From NCBI RefSeq assembly GCF_002013915.1, contig NZ_MBTF01000038.1:1-64000 (forward strand): DNA of 64,000 nucleotides, read 5' to 3'. The position numbers and the translations under genes are program-made. Origin of the DNA: Mucilaginibacter pedocola (GTDB lineage: Bacteria > Bacteroidota > Bacteroidia > Sphingobacteriales > Sphingobacteriaceae). This document shows, piece after piece, positions 25,269 through 35,027 of the stretch. The notes under the pieces were generated by a model. The model was not told the DNA's origin. It saw nothing but the letters and a program-made list of their open reading frames with translations, and made no database searches. The number at the start of each line of letters is the position of its first letter. The first letter of the stretch is position 1.

Positions 25269-27442
25269 TATCGTAAGTTTAAGGTTACTATCTTTTTAAT
25301 TTTCCTTCTTATCCAACTGCGCTGACGGGGCAACTCCCCTACCAGGTTGTCGAGGTTACTTTCATCGGTTTTTACTAGCCAGGTATAAAGCGGCGTGCCC
25401 GAGAGCGAGGCTTTTAATTTTGCCAATAGTTCTTTATCAACCGGCAGCCAGGTATCATTTGCGTTAACAACTACAAGGCCGGCGCAAGAATTTTGTGTAA
25501 GTGCAAGTGGAAGGCTGTGCTGCGCAAGGTTTGGAGCTACGTAGACAACCAGTTTAGCGTTTTGCGCCACACTACCGGCAATTTGCCCTATGTTACTAAC
25601 ATTTAATAAGGCTACCGAAGGTGTATAAGCAGTATAGTTAGAAACCGGTAAAGATCTTTCGAAGGCAGGCAGTTCTGAGGCAGGTACCACCCAATTAACA
25701 GGGCCAAATAACTCTTCAAAAAGGTTATTAAAAAGTGCGATATCCTGGGGTTGGTAGGCTTCGGCCTTATTGTGCAATAAAGTGAGCTGTGCCGAACCTT
25801 TTTCGGCCATAGATGCATTAATTAACGGAAGCAAAACATTTATCATTTGCTCGGCAAGAAGTTGCCTCAGCGAAGCGTTATATGCTGATGCCCAGCTTTC
25901 GTTCACAAGCACCGAAACGCCTGCTAAAGGTAAATGCACTATTTTTTTTGCCCTTTCGGGGGTACGTATGGATGAGTCCATTAACTCGCGGCCAATAATT
26001 GAACCCGCTGTTAAAATAAAACCAACCAAAAACGCAACCATTACAAGCAATACACGGGTAGATTTCTGCGCTTTTAAAGGCAAAAACGGTTTGTCTTGAA
26101 TGGCGATATTTGAATTTAACGAAAGGTTATTTTGCCTCAACCTCGCCAGTTCCAGCCCGTGAAGGATCGATAAAAACTCTTTCTCATTTATATCTATCTG
26201 GCGCTCGAGCCTTTTAAGTGTTGAGCCAAGCGGAGCAAATTCATCAAAGTTCTTCTGGTATTCACGTTTTTCGCCACCCAGCACCTTTAAGCCTGCTTTT
26301 GCATTGCCGCTATTTACGGCATTATCAACCCATTCCTGCATCAGGCTGTTGCGAGGCACAGTTTCCAGCGTATAATTTAGGTTGTTATAATCTGCAGATG
26401 CCTGTTTTATAGAATCTTCCAGTGTTTGAGTTTGTGCGGTAAGGCGTTCTATTTTACTTTTATCGCCAAAAACCTTTGCGCGCTCTAAACCTGCACTGGC
26501 ATCGCTTAACCGCTGCCTCAGGTCGATCAGCTTTGTACTGTTATCTATCTGTTTATCGCGCGAATGCAGCTTCTTCTCAACCATATCCATTCCATTTGCA
26601 GCTGCATTCTGCGCAATTTTTTGCCCATAAATTTCGCGATTGAGTTGTTCGTTCTCCTGGGCTATATAGCGTGTTTGCTCGTAATAGTTAATGATATGAT
26701 GCTGCCTGCCAAACTCCTTCATCTCATCTTCCGAGCGTTGCAGCTTGGCTTTCACTTCGGCCAGTTTTGCTTCAAAATACTGTACAGCACTATTGGTTTG
26801 ATCGCTTTTTAAGTTGCGGTAGTTTGCTGTAAATATCTCACTGTGTATTTGCAGGGTACGCTGGCAAACAGCAGGATCTGAACAATTGTAAACTATTTGT
26901 ATAATATCGCTGGTGGTAATGCGGGTAACCACAAGATTCGCCCTCAGATCATCTATATTGTAAAATGAACCGGGTTGGTTCAACAGCGCTTCTATTTTAT
27001 TGTCGGGGCTGGAGCTGTAAAGCTTTTGAATGTATGCGTATATAGCAGCGCTGTTTTTTAGTTGCTGCGCCTTGGCAAGCAACTCGTGCCCGGCTGCTTT
27101 GTGTAAGTTATCAAAACCATCGGCGCCTAACACTTTTGGATCTGGCTTTTGCAATGCCAAATGCTCTGCCAAAAGGCGCAACGCCACCTGCTCTATAGTT
27201 TCGCGCGATTTTGCCGAAGCAAGCAAGTTATCAAAAGCATTATTTACGGCAAAATAGTCGAGGCGTTCGTCTTCTGTGCTTGTTATAGAATAACCACTAG
27301 CTACACCTGTATACAAAGTAGTGAAGCTCGAATATTCTTTTTTTGCCTTTCGTGTTAAAACAAACACAGTGGTGGCACAAACTACCGGTATAATTAATAG
27401 CCAGGTGATGTGTTTTAGCAAAAGTTTTATGAAATGTACCAT
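25268..27442 (-). CDS. Wzz/Wzc-like polysaccharide co-polymerase with degenerate kinase domain
   Basis: This 724-residue protein has an N-terminal helix (residues about 12-30), a long periplasmic coiled-coil part (residues about 100-440) with the GNVR-type segment, and a second helix near 455-480 (VLLVMVAFLVGFILTAGSII). The C-terminal 230 residues sit where a BY-kinase would be, but I see no Walker A (GxxGxGKT), and the Tyr-rich tail is absent. It should control chain length and link the inner-membrane machine to the exporter, without tyrosine kinase activity of its own. It starts five bases after the TolC-like gene. Confidence 0.83.
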   Translation of the reverse strand: MVHFIKLLLKHITWLLIIPVVCATTVFVLTRKAKKEYSSFTTLYTGVASGYSITSTEDERLDYFAVNNAFDNLLASAKSRETIEQVALRLLAEHLALQKPDPKVLGADGFDNLHKAAGHELLAKAQQLKNSAAIYAYIQKLYSSSPDNKIEALLNQPGSFYNIDDLRANLVVTRITTSDIIQIVYNCSDPAVCQRTLQIHSEIFTANYRNLKSDQTNSAVQYFEAKLAEVKAKLQRSEDEMKEFGRQHHIINYYEQTRYIAQENEQLNREIYGQKIAQNAAANGMDMVEKKLHSRDKQIDNSTKLIDLRQRLSDASAGLERAKVFGDKSKIERLTAQTQTLEDSIKQASADYNNLNYTLETVPRNSLMQEWVDNAVNSGNAKAGLKVLGGEKREYQKNFDEFAPLGSTLKRLERQIDINEKEFLSILHGLELARLRQNNLSLNSNIAIQDKPFLPLKAQKSTRVLLVMVAFLVGFILTAGSIIGRELMDSSIRTPERAKKIVHLPLAGVSVLVNESWASAYNASLRQLLAEQMINVLLPLINASMAEKGSAQLTLLHNKAEAYQPQDIALFNNLFEELFGPVNWVVPASELPAFERSLPVSNYTAYTPSVALLNVSNIGQIAGSVAQNAKLVVYVAPNLAQHSLPLALTQNSCAGLVVVNANDTWLPVDKELLAKLKASLSGTPLYTWLVKTDESNLDNLVGELPRQRSWIRRKIKKIVTLNLR

Positions 27443-27447
27443 GGCTA

Positions 27448-28218
27448 TTATTTGCGCATTAATTGTGGAACAGATACACCAACCACAGGCTCTACTTGAT
27501 AATAAGCTATGGAAAATTCGCGTTTGGCTTCTTCATAGTCGGCGCGGGCATTTACCTCAAATGTTTTAAGGCGAGAAAGTTCTGCAATGTCTATAACCCC
27601 ATCTTTAAATTGCTTTTGAGCAACAGCCACCTGATTTATAGCAGATTGCTTGGCCTCGCTGCGGATATTAAGGACGTTGTTATAATACAAAAGGCTATAA
27701 TAAAGCTGAATTACATTCTTCCTTAATTCCTGGATAGATTCATCGCGTTTATCAACTGTTGAGTTTAGCTGGTATTTATACAGGTTCACCCTTGCTTTAC
27801 GGCCAACCAATTCGTATAAGGGTAGGTTTATTTGTACGCCCATACGGTAACCATTGGTTATGTTTGATGATGAAAGGTTACCGGCGGTTTGGCTATCAGA
27901 AGTAATGATACTTTGGTTGCCGGATGAATAGTTAACAAAGCCGGTGATGTTGTTTGTCCAAACGCGTTTGCTAAACTCCAGCTGCGATTTTGCCGCCTCT
28001 ATGAGGTCGCTTTGAAACTTTACCGATGGCGAGTTTTTTACGGCAATATCTAATATATCTTCGAGAGGAAGCAGTTGGCTTTGCAGGTCTTTTTGCTCAT
28101 CGGGCAATTCTGTGGGCGCAGTTTTAGCATTATTGGTTTGCCCGATCGCTTGGCCACCGAACAACATTAAGCTAAATGTTGCCAGTGCCATAATTTTAAG
28201 AGCTTTGATAATTTGCAT
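27448..28218 (-). CDS. Short TolC-family outer-membrane efflux protein
   Basis: This 256-residue protein has a signal peptide (MALATFSLMLFGGQAIGQ region, cut near residue 26). One OEP-type repeat follows: LEDILDIAVKNSPSVKF, then a barrel-like region (FVNYSSGNQSIITS, YRMGVQINLPLYELVGR) and a helical region (ELRKNVIQLYYSLLYYNNV to RADYEEAKREFSIAYYQVE). Normal TolC proteins have two such repeats and about 420-480 residues, so this is a half-size form that would need six copies to build a trimer-like channel. No Wza-type exporter is in the operon, so this may be the outer-membrane exit. It is the first operon gene. Confidence 0.8.
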   Translation of the reverse strand: MQIIKALKIMALATFSLMLFGGQAIGQTNNAKTAPTELPDEQKDLQSQLLPLEDILDIAVKNSPSVKFQSDLIEAAKSQLEFSKRVWTNNITGFVNYSSGNQSIITSDSQTAGNLSSSNITNGYRMGVQINLPLYELVGRKARVNLYKYQLNSTVDKRDESIQELRKNVIQLYYSLLYYNNVLNIRSEAKQSAINQVAVAQKQFKDGVIDIAELSRLKTFEVNARADYEEAKREFSIAYYQVEPVVGVSVPQLMRK

Positions 28219-28318
28219 TTTGTTTTTGGAATGATTTATTGATCTGATAGGCTAAAACGAAAAAGCGTACCAAAGCAAAAAATCAACACAAAATGCTCAT
28301 TATCAACAATTTAAAATT

Positions 28319-28333
28319 GAAAACCTTATGCCA
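28319..28333 (-). promoter_or_regulatory. Weaker candidate sigma-54 promoter of the exopolysaccharide operon
   Basis: On the minus strand, TGGCAT (28333-28328), a five-base spacer, then TTTC (28322-28319). The -24 GG is kept but the -12 dinucleotide is TC, not GC. The start would be about 90 bases before the ATG at 28218. It lies 15 bases from palindrome copy B. Confidence 0.4.
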
Positions 28334-28347
28334 TAATTCTAAAAGCA

Positions 28348-28372
28348 AGAATATTTTCCAAAATATAGAAAA
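28348..28372 (-). promoter_or_regulatory. Copy B of the shared palindrome (candidate enhancer site)
   Basis: The minus strand reads TTTTCTATATTTTGG followed by AAAATATTCT, matching the left 25 bases of the full palindrome at 34982 at 22 positions. It lies upstream of the exopolysaccharide operon. Confidence 0.6.
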
Positions 28373-28435
28373 TGTAAGCTAAAGGGAATGCCCCGTTCAT
28401 AACAACCTGGGCGATATAGCCCTATAGTGAATAAG

Positions 28436-29935
28436 CTAAGCCAGGTATTTCTTTAATTTAAGGAAAAAATCGTCGGGATTAAAGGGCTTAGTTACGTAAT
28501 CCTGCATGCCCACCTCTAAAACTTTGTCGCGCACGTTGCTGGTAGCCGATGCCGTAAGCGCAATTATGGGTGTAGTTTTATTAAACTCTCTAATTTTTAG
28601 AGTGGCCGAGTAACCATCTAACACCGGCATTTGCAGATCCATTAGTACGAGGTCGCAATCGCGTTCTTTTAATATATCTATAGCAATGGCCCCGTTATCG
28701 GCAATTTCTACTTGCGCGTTCCAACCTTCTATTAACTGTGTTGCGTATAATACATTAAACAGGGTATCTTCAACCAAAAGTATTTTCTTGTTTTTCAGGT
28801 CGTAAGTTAATGCATCATCCTCCGCGTTTACCTGGCGCTCTTCAGGGTCGAGTTCCAATTCAAGTGTAAAATAAAACGTAGACCCTTTACCTACTACCGA
28901 AGCAACTTTTATATCGCTATTGAGCAAGTTTAATATACGTTTAGTAATAGCAAGGCCCAGCCCGGTTCCTCCGTATTGCCTTGTAATAGAAGTAGAGGCT
29001 TGCATAAACGGCAAAAATATATCGTTGAGCTTGTTGGCTGCAATGCCTACCCCGGTATCGTCTACCGCAATTTGCACTAAGGCGCTTTCTGCCCGCAGTT
29101 CTTTAAGCGTTACGTTAACTTTAATAAGCCCCCTTAATGTAAATTTTACTGCGTTAGAAATAAGGTTATTCAACACCTGCCCTAATCTTAATGTATCGCC
29201 AATAAAGGCCTTGGGCATATGCTCATCAATATAGATCTCGATCTTGTTCTCGCGCTCATTTGCTGCATTGGTGTTGGCGTTTACAAGTTCGTTAACAAGC
29301 TTTTCGATATTGAACGGCGCTTCCTCCAAATCAAGCTTTCCGGCTTCTATCTTGTTAAAATCAAGTATATCATTTATCAGTACCAACAGGTTATCTGCCG
29401 ATGTTTTTAGAGTAGTAAGGTTGTGAACCTGATCGGTGCGGGGATGGTTTTTTAAAAGTAGATGCCCCATACCGATCACCGCGTTGAGCGGTGTTCGTAT
29501 CTCGTGACTAATAATAGATAGAAATTCAGATTTGGCCCTATTGGCGGCTTCTGCTTGTTCTTTAGCCAGTAACAACTGCTGTTCTGTTTCTTTCCGTTTT
29601 GTTATTTCCTGATTAAGAATTTCTAAAATCGCCAGTATGTCGCCGTCAACTTCACCACTTTCGCCTGCATCATCGTCTTTGATATGATACAACGTATTCT
29701 TCAGCTTTTCTATCGATAGCTTTTTAAGGTCGCTCTCCTTTTTTAGCTGCGCATTTATTTCGGCGAATTCCTGCTCGCTTATCATGAAGGCATGGTCAGA
29801 CAATTCCTTGTCTTTGTCGAACGCTTCGTATGAGTCGTTCACTGCTTCTAAAAATCGCTCAAAGTCGGGATGGGCCAGCAACTCTGTGTTGCCGTACTTT
29901 TTAAGTTGCCGGTTTAATAACTTATGATAGTTCAT
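28436..29935 (-). CDS. Hybrid histidine kinase (HisKA-HATPase-REC)
   Basis: This 499-residue soluble kinase has an N-terminal helical region of about 105 residues (SDHAFMISEQEFAEINAQLK) ending in a coiled coil, then the H box EFLSIISHEIRTPLNAVIG (His144). The ATPase part has QVLNNLISNAVKFT and GTGLGLAITKRIL. A C-terminal receiver (about 377-497) carries the phosphoacceptor Asp in CDLVLMDLQMPVLDG and the Lys in DYVTKPFNPDDFF. It overlaps the FIST gene by 14 bases. The N-terminal region is of a type often linked to FIST proteins, so FIST is its probable sensor. Confidence 0.92.
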   Translation of the reverse strand: MNYHKLLNRQLKKYGNTELLAHPDFERFLEAVNDSYEAFDKDKELSDHAFMISEQEFAEINAQLKKESDLKKLSIEKLKNTLYHIKDDDAGESGEVDGDILAILEILNQEITKRKETEQQLLLAKEQAEAANRAKSEFLSIISHEIRTPLNAVIGMGHLLLKNHPRTDQVHNLTTLKTSADNLLVLINDILDFNKIEAGKLDLEEAPFNIEKLVNELVNANTNAANERENKIEIYIDEHMPKAFIGDTLRLGQVLNNLISNAVKFTLRGLIKVNVTLKELRAESALVQIAVDDTGVGIAANKLNDIFLPFMQASTSITRQYGGTGLGLAITKRILNLLNSDIKVASVVGKGSTFYFTLELELDPEERQVNAEDDALTYDLKNKKILLVEDTLFNVLYATQLIEGWNAQVEIADNGAIAIDILKERDCDLVLMDLQMPVLDGYSATLKIREFNKTTPIIALTASATSNVRDKVLEVGMQDYVTKPFNPDDFFLKLKKYLA

Positions 29936-31091
29936 GTGGGGGAATATCTTCGTTAAAGGTAGTAATGGTCATGGTTTGATTGTGCAACTGGCATTGCCCG
30001 TTTTGCTGCAAGGGTGATATTTCGCCGTACGAATAAAAGCCTCCCAGCAGCGTTTCGGGGCCAAATATTTCTTTTATTGCCTCTACTTCCTCATCGATCC
30101 TTTTACCTAAAATAAGCTTGCGGCCTACGCAGCTTATCAGCAGCGCAAACTGAGGGTTGCCATGTTTTATTGACCGTAACTGGCCTGCTGTGTTAACTGC
30201 TGCAGTTGTAGCAGCATCAATAAGCTTATCAAAATTGGCTTTCATAAACCTGATGTATGACCCTTCGGGTATATCGCCGGCGAATGTCATACTTTGTTCG
30301 GCATTATCTATAGACAATATGGTACGCACAACACTATTATCGGTTCCGGCAGATCTTACATACAGCGGAAACAGCAGCGCAGAGCCGGGCAGATCGTCGG
30401 CATAGCGGCCAAGGTATTGTTTGTAAAGGCCCAGCGCACTCTTTCCGTCTATTTCGTATAAATGGTTCTCGCGCGACCTTGTAACAATTTTTTCGGGGCC
30501 AAATATTTCCCACCCACCTAAAGAGCCGTGCCCAATCTCAAGAGCATCGCCATAAAAACCAACGGCAACAACGTTACCCACAGCAGGCGCCTGGTTAAGG
30601 CCAACTAATGTATAGTTAAATTTATCAGCGTCGCCGGCCAGGCCACCGGTAACCGGTATTTTATTAATATTAACGTCCTCAATGCCTTTAACCAATTGGC
30701 TGCCGTTTACCAAGCCCCCGTCTGAGATCAACAACACATAGGCCAGCCCTGCTGTATTAAGGTTGTTAAACAGCTTTTTGCCCACATCATAACTGTTCGG
30801 GAAATCGTTTACGTTAACATTTACGGCTTTTATTGCAGTTTTTTCAAACTCTAAAGCAACTACAGAAACAGTGCCATCGCTTACTGCGCTATCGTAAATT
30901 TCGCCCGAGGTAGAGCATGTAACAATATTTGCATTAGGATATACGGTTAACAATTTATTATGGATGCCATCGGTTAATAGCAAGTTTTTATCGCCAAAGG
31001 CCAATACAAGCAAACTTGTGCTATTATTACTAACCACTCCGGAACTCTCAATAAATCTTCCGTCCTTATACAACTGTTGGGCTACTTTCAT
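29922..31091 (-). CDS. FIST sensory protein
   Basis: The 389-residue soluble protein matches the FIST family (N domain about 25-215, C domain about 220-370), a ligand-sensing module thought to bind small molecules such as amino acids. Typical segments are ALVFGDK-like LLVLAFGDKNLL, TCSTSGEIYDSAVSDG, LLISDGGLVNGSQLVKG, VTGGLAGDADKF, and SCVGRKLILGKRIDEEV with LGGFYSYGEISPL at the end. It is nine bases downstream of the PAS hybrid kinase and overlaps the smaller hybrid kinase, so the three form one operon. Confidence 0.9.
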   Translation of the reverse strand: MKVAQQLYKDGRFIESSGVVSNNSTSLLVLAFGDKNLLLTDGIHNKLLTVYPNANIVTCSTSGEIYDSAVSDGTVSVVALEFEKTAIKAVNVNVNDFPNSYDVGKKLFNNLNTAGLAYVLLISDGGLVNGSQLVKGIEDVNINKIPVTGGLAGDADKFNYTLVGLNQAPAVGNVVAVGFYGDALEIGHGSLGGWEIFGPEKIVTRSRENHLYEIDGKSALGLYKQYLGRYADDLPGSALLFPLYVRSAGTDNSVVRTILSIDNAEQSMTFAGDIPEGSYIRFMKANFDKLIDAATTAAVNTAGQLRSIKHGNPQFALLISCVGRKLILGKRIDEEVEAIKEIFGPETLLGGFYSYGEISPLQQNGQCQLHNQTMTITTFNEDIPPHELS

Positions 31092-31100
31092 ATTATTAAA

Positions 31101-34100
31101 TTAATCGGGGTATTCGGTTTTCATTTGTTTTATAACTATATCCGTTATAGCTTCTGCCTCGCTAATTAATTCGGCAAGGCCAACGTTCTCAGTTCTTTCT
31201 TTCCCTATATTTTCGATGGACTTTACTACTTGTTGCAATTTAGCTATCTCCAAATTTTCGATACTTGGCTTTAGTTGATGCGCTATAGCCCCCATTTTCA
31301 CCAGATCGTTGTTGTGGTAAGCTGAAACCATATCAGCCACGAGGCCCGGTGTTTGCGAGCAAAAAATATCAACCATACGTTTTACAAATGCCTCGTTACC
31401 TCGGCTTATCTCTTTAAGTTTATCCAGGTTATACAATTTCATCTCAAAGTGCAGTTTTTCTCCAAAAAACCAATCATTTATTGTTCTTAAAAATTCGGTT
31501 TCTTTAAAAGGTTTCGTAATATAATCATTCATGCCCGCTGCAATGCACTTTTCGCGTTCTCCTTTTATCGCGGCAGCTGTTAAAGCTATAACAGGTAGTT
31601 GATAGCCACGCTCCCGTATTGTGCGGGTAGCATCAAGGCCGTTCAAAACGGGCATTTGTACATCCATTAATACAACATCAGGCCGTTGTTGTTCTATCAT
31701 CAACAGGGCTTCCTGTCCGTTTTGCGCTGTAATTACCGTCCCCCCGTAATTTTGCAGTATAATACTCGCAACCAAACGGTTTAGTTCATTATCATCGGTA
31801 ACAAGCACCTTTTTCCCTGTCAAAAACCCAGGGGCAAAGCAATCGCTATTTTTTTGCGGCAAGTGCTTCTGGCTTCCGTGGCGCAGCTCCAATACAATGG
31901 TAACTTTAGTGCCGTAGCCTTTGCGGCTGGTAACTTTAATATCGCCGTTCATTAAAGCCAAAAGTTCTTTGCAAATACTCATGCCTAAACCGGTACCACC
32001 GAACTGCCTGGCCATCGATTCGTATTCCTGGCTAAATTTCTCGAAAAGTTTCTCCACAAAGGCCTGTTCCATGCCAATGCCTGTATCTTCTACTACTATT
32101 TCTATTAACTGGCTATCATACTTTTCTTGCAGCAAATTGCAGGTTAGCGAAACAGTACCCTTTTGAGTAAATTTCACTGCATTACTCAGTAGGTTTATAA
32201 TTACCTGGCTTATACGGTACGGATCGCCAAGCAGAACGGGCCTAATGCTTGCCGGTGGTGTATTTATACATAAGTTAAGGCCTTTCTCTTCTGCCTTATG
32301 TGCTATTACCTGGCCAACTTGCGATATTACTTTATGCAGTTCGAAACCTATCTCTTCAATTGCAAGTTTTCCCGCCTCTATCTTGGAAAGATCCAGGATA
32401 TCATTGATGATCACAAGCAAGGTATCTGAAGCAGAAAGAATAGTATTTAAGTAAAATTGCTGCTGAGCTGTTAGCGTTGTTTTAACTAACTGGTTACTCA
32501 TGCCTAATATAGCATTCATGGGGGTACGTATCTCGTGGCTCATATTAGCCAAAAAGGCATCCTTTGCCTGAGCAAGTTGCTCAGCCTTTACGCGTGCGGC
32601 CACCAGTTCGGCCTCTTGTAACTTCTGGTTTGTAATATCCAGATGAATGCCCATCGAGCCAATCAGTTCGCGCTTATCGTTATACCTTGGTGCGCCGCTT
32701 ATTAACCACCATCTTTTTCTACCGGCCTTGTCTTGTACTTCAAGTTCGTAAGCATCAGAAATTCCGCGCTCACGCTTCAGCTTTTTTTCTGCCAATATCT
32801 CGTCATGGCCGTTCGATAAAAATAGTTTTCCGGCATCTTTTCCCATTAGCTGTTCCTGCGTGTAGCCGCTCATATCGCAAAAGCTTTGGTTGGCATAAGT
32901 TGCCATTCCATTGCGGTCAACCTCAAGCAGGCCCAGGTTCATGTTGGCAATTATATTGCGGTACTTTTCTTCGTTGGCCCGCAAAGATGCCTCTATGGTT
33001 TTACGTTCGGTAATATCCTTCATATAGCCGGTAAATACCTTGGAGCCATTTTGCGATATATAAGAAAATGATGAATGAACCGAGTGCCATTTTGGCTTTT
33101 GTCCCGGAATAAATATCTGCGACTCGTCGTAAAAAGGCTGTAGCGTTCTTTTGCTCTGTTGATTTTTCTCCCTGATACGTTCCATATCTGCCGGCTGCAC
33201 ATAAGCACCATAATTCATAAAGTTTGCAGCACTTATTCCAAATACACGCTCAACGGCGGGGCTTACGTAACGCAAACCCTCGGTACCATCAGCTCTGAAT
33301 TCGTATTCGTAAATTACGCCGGGGATATTTTCCGACAACGATTTGAACTGTTTAACCCTTTGCTCTAACTCTATCTCGGTTTGTTTAATAAGCGTTATAT
33401 CAGTATGGGTACCAATGGTTTTAAGCGGCAGGCCTTTTTCGTTGTGCTGCAATACTACGCCTTTATCCAACACCCATTTAATGGTACCATCGGCATGCAG
33501 TATTCGGTATTCGAGGTTATGTGAGCGTATACTACCAGTTTTATATTGATGGTAATTAGTTTTAAGCAGATCGAGGTCCTCGTGATGTACATTTACCCAC
33601 CAGCCCATCCTATCGCTACCTTCGGTATTGCCTTCCGCCCAAAGCTCATCTGTTGATTTATAGAAATTGGTTTTACCCGTGGTAAAATCGTGCTCCCATA
33701 CATTATCGCCTATTTTTTCGAGGGCGAGTTTAAATTGCTCTTCAGACTCCCTAATGCGGCTCTGCACCTGTTTCTCGGCGGTAACATCCTCTTCGAGCGC
33801 AAAAAAGCCGGTTAGTTCTCCGTTGTCGTTGGTAATTGGCTGCCCCTGTATACGCAACCAATAGGGACTGCCCGATCGGTTATAGTTAAGTATCTCCGTA
33901 CTGAATGGTTGCCCGCTGCTTATTTGATTTTTTAAATACGCTATGGTTTCTTTGTCGGTATCGGGCCCCTGCAACAAATGCCCGGGCTTGCAGCCCAAAG
34001 CTTGGGCAGCGGTGTACCCGGTAATAGTTGTGAAACTTTTATTAACCCATGTTATAACACCTTCTTTGTCGGTAATAATAACGGCATTAATGTTATTCTC

Positions 34101-34841
34101 GGCGATCTGCGAAAGCACTTTCAACTTCTCGTCCCGGTCTTTTTCCCGGCTAATATCTTCAACTACAGCAAAATACTCCAGTTCGCCGGCCGTATTTTGA
34201 AAGCTTTGCCCGCGCACTCTTCCCCAAAACCATGTACCGTTTTTACGGTAATGTATGAGCTCTTTATCGAAAGAACTGCAAACACCAATGGCTGCGGCTA
34301 TCTCAATAAGTATAGCATTGTCGGTTAAAGGGCCGCTACAAAAATCAAGTGTTTTTTTACCCAACACCTCTTCTACAGTATACCCGGTAAGCTTGCAAAA
34401 ACTTTGGTTAGCCCATAACACTTTTCCCTGCGCATCATTAAATAATACGCCGTTATCATTTGCACTGGCTACTAACGACAGGCGCGCAAACTCCTGCCGC
34501 GCTTTTTTTGCACAGGTTATTTCGCGGCCATAAACGTTAAAAAATATCTGCCCGGGTAAATACCGGCAAACAAATGAGTATTCGTTTCCGAGCGCAGAGA
34601 CCTCGAAAGAGAAATTATCGGCAGTGTAATTGCCTTGTTCGGCAAAATAGCGCCAAAAGTCAGCTATAGGATAGATGGCCCCATTGAATACAAACTCATT
34701 TAACAGCGCGGCGGCGGGGTTACAGCTTAAAATGTTACCGCCTACCCCTATACAAAATAGCGGATCTGGATTTTGCTCCGTAAGCAGCGCATAGCCGTTT
34801 GTTTCAAAATCTCCCTTACAGGGTAAAGTGTCTACTTGCAT
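31101..34841 (-). CDS. Multi-PAS hybrid histidine kinase with REC and Hpt domains
   Basis: The 1246-residue soluble kinase starts with about six PAS domains (near residues 15-95, 120-235, 240-355, 365-485, 490-615 and 620-740). Examples are GVLFNDAQGKVLWANQSF, AVIITDKEGVITWVNKSF and GLLEVDRNGMATYANQSF. The kinase core has FLANMSHEIRTPMNAILG (His769), the ATPase motifs QVIINLLSNAVKFT and GTGLGMSICKEL, a receiver with Asp1060 (DVVLMDVQMPVLNG), and a C-terminal Hpt domain with His1188 (MGAIAHQLKPSIENL). This is a complete phosphorelay in one chain that could pass phosphate to the NtrC-type regulator 186 bases upstream. No membrane segment is seen. Confidence 0.93.
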   Translation of the reverse strand: MQVDTLPCKGDFETNGYALLTEQNPDPLFCIGVGGNILSCNPAAALLNEFVFNGAIYPIADFWRYFAEQGNYTADNFSFEVSALGNEYSFVCRYLPGQIFFNVYGREITCAKKARQEFARLSLVASANDNGVLFNDAQGKVLWANQSFCKLTGYTVEEVLGKKTLDFCSGPLTDNAILIEIAAAIGVCSSFDKELIHYRKNGTWFWGRVRGQSFQNTAGELEYFAVVEDISREKDRDEKLKVLSQIAENNINAVIITDKEGVITWVNKSFTTITGYTAAQALGCKPGHLLQGPDTDKETIAYLKNQISSGQPFSTEILNYNRSGSPYWLRIQGQPITNDNGELTGFFALEEDVTAEKQVQSRIRESEEQFKLALEKIGDNVWEHDFTTGKTNFYKSTDELWAEGNTEGSDRMGWWVNVHHEDLDLLKTNYHQYKTGSIRSHNLEYRILHADGTIKWVLDKGVVLQHNEKGLPLKTIGTHTDITLIKQTEIELEQRVKQFKSLSENIPGVIYEYEFRADGTEGLRYVSPAVERVFGISAANFMNYGAYVQPADMERIREKNQQSKRTLQPFYDESQIFIPGQKPKWHSVHSSFSYISQNGSKVFTGYMKDITERKTIEASLRANEEKYRNIIANMNLGLLEVDRNGMATYANQSFCDMSGYTQEQLMGKDAGKLFLSNGHDEILAEKKLKRERGISDAYELEVQDKAGRKRWWLISGAPRYNDKRELIGSMGIHLDITNQKLQEAELVAARVKAEQLAQAKDAFLANMSHEIRTPMNAILGMSNQLVKTTLTAQQQFYLNTILSASDTLLVIINDILDLSKIEAGKLAIEEIGFELHKVISQVGQVIAHKAEEKGLNLCINTPPASIRPVLLGDPYRISQVIINLLSNAVKFTQKGTVSLTCNLLQEKYDSQLIEIVVEDTGIGMEQAFVEKLFEKFSQEYESMARQFGGTGLGMSICKELLALMNGDIKVTSRKGYGTKVTIVLELRHGSQKHLPQKNSDCFAPGFLTGKKVLVTDDNELNRLVASIILQNYGGTVITAQNGQEALLMIEQQRPDVVLMDVQMPVLNGLDATRTIRERGYQLPVIALTAAAIKGEREKCIAAGMNDYITKPFKETEFLRTINDWFFGEKLHFEMKLYNLDKLKEISRGNEAFVKRMVDIFCSQTPGLVADMVSAYHNNDLVKMGAIAHQLKPSIENLEIAKLQQVVKSIENIGKERTENVGLAELISEAEAITDIVIKQMKTEYPD

Positions 34842-34981
34842 TGGTGATCGGTGAACGTAATTGATTATCAGATCAGGCCATTATTAATTGCCCCACCTGG
34901 TATAATCAAAATCGTACCACGAATCTTTATATATTTAAATACCTGAAAATCAAATATTTAAAAAACAAAACAACAAAAATG

Positions 34982-35019
34982 ATTTCTATTTTTTGGAAAA
35001 TTTTCTAAAAAATAGAAAT
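34982..35019 (-). promoter_or_regulatory. Copy C: 38-base near-perfect palindrome between activator and hybrid kinase
   Basis: The centre lies between 35000 and 35001 and 18 of 19 positions pair; the half starts ATTTCTATTTTTTGG. It lies eight bases after the NtrC-type gene stop, so it could also act as an AT-rich terminator. The left 25 bases match the three other copies. No -24/-12 element was found between it and 34841. Confidence 0.65.
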
Positions 35020-35027
35020 TATAAAAT

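Noticed and set aside
34842..34981. Sigma-54 promoter before the six-PAS hybrid kinase
   Set aside because: TGGTACG with a following TTGAT has the wrong spacing by one base, and no other candidate has both GG and GC.
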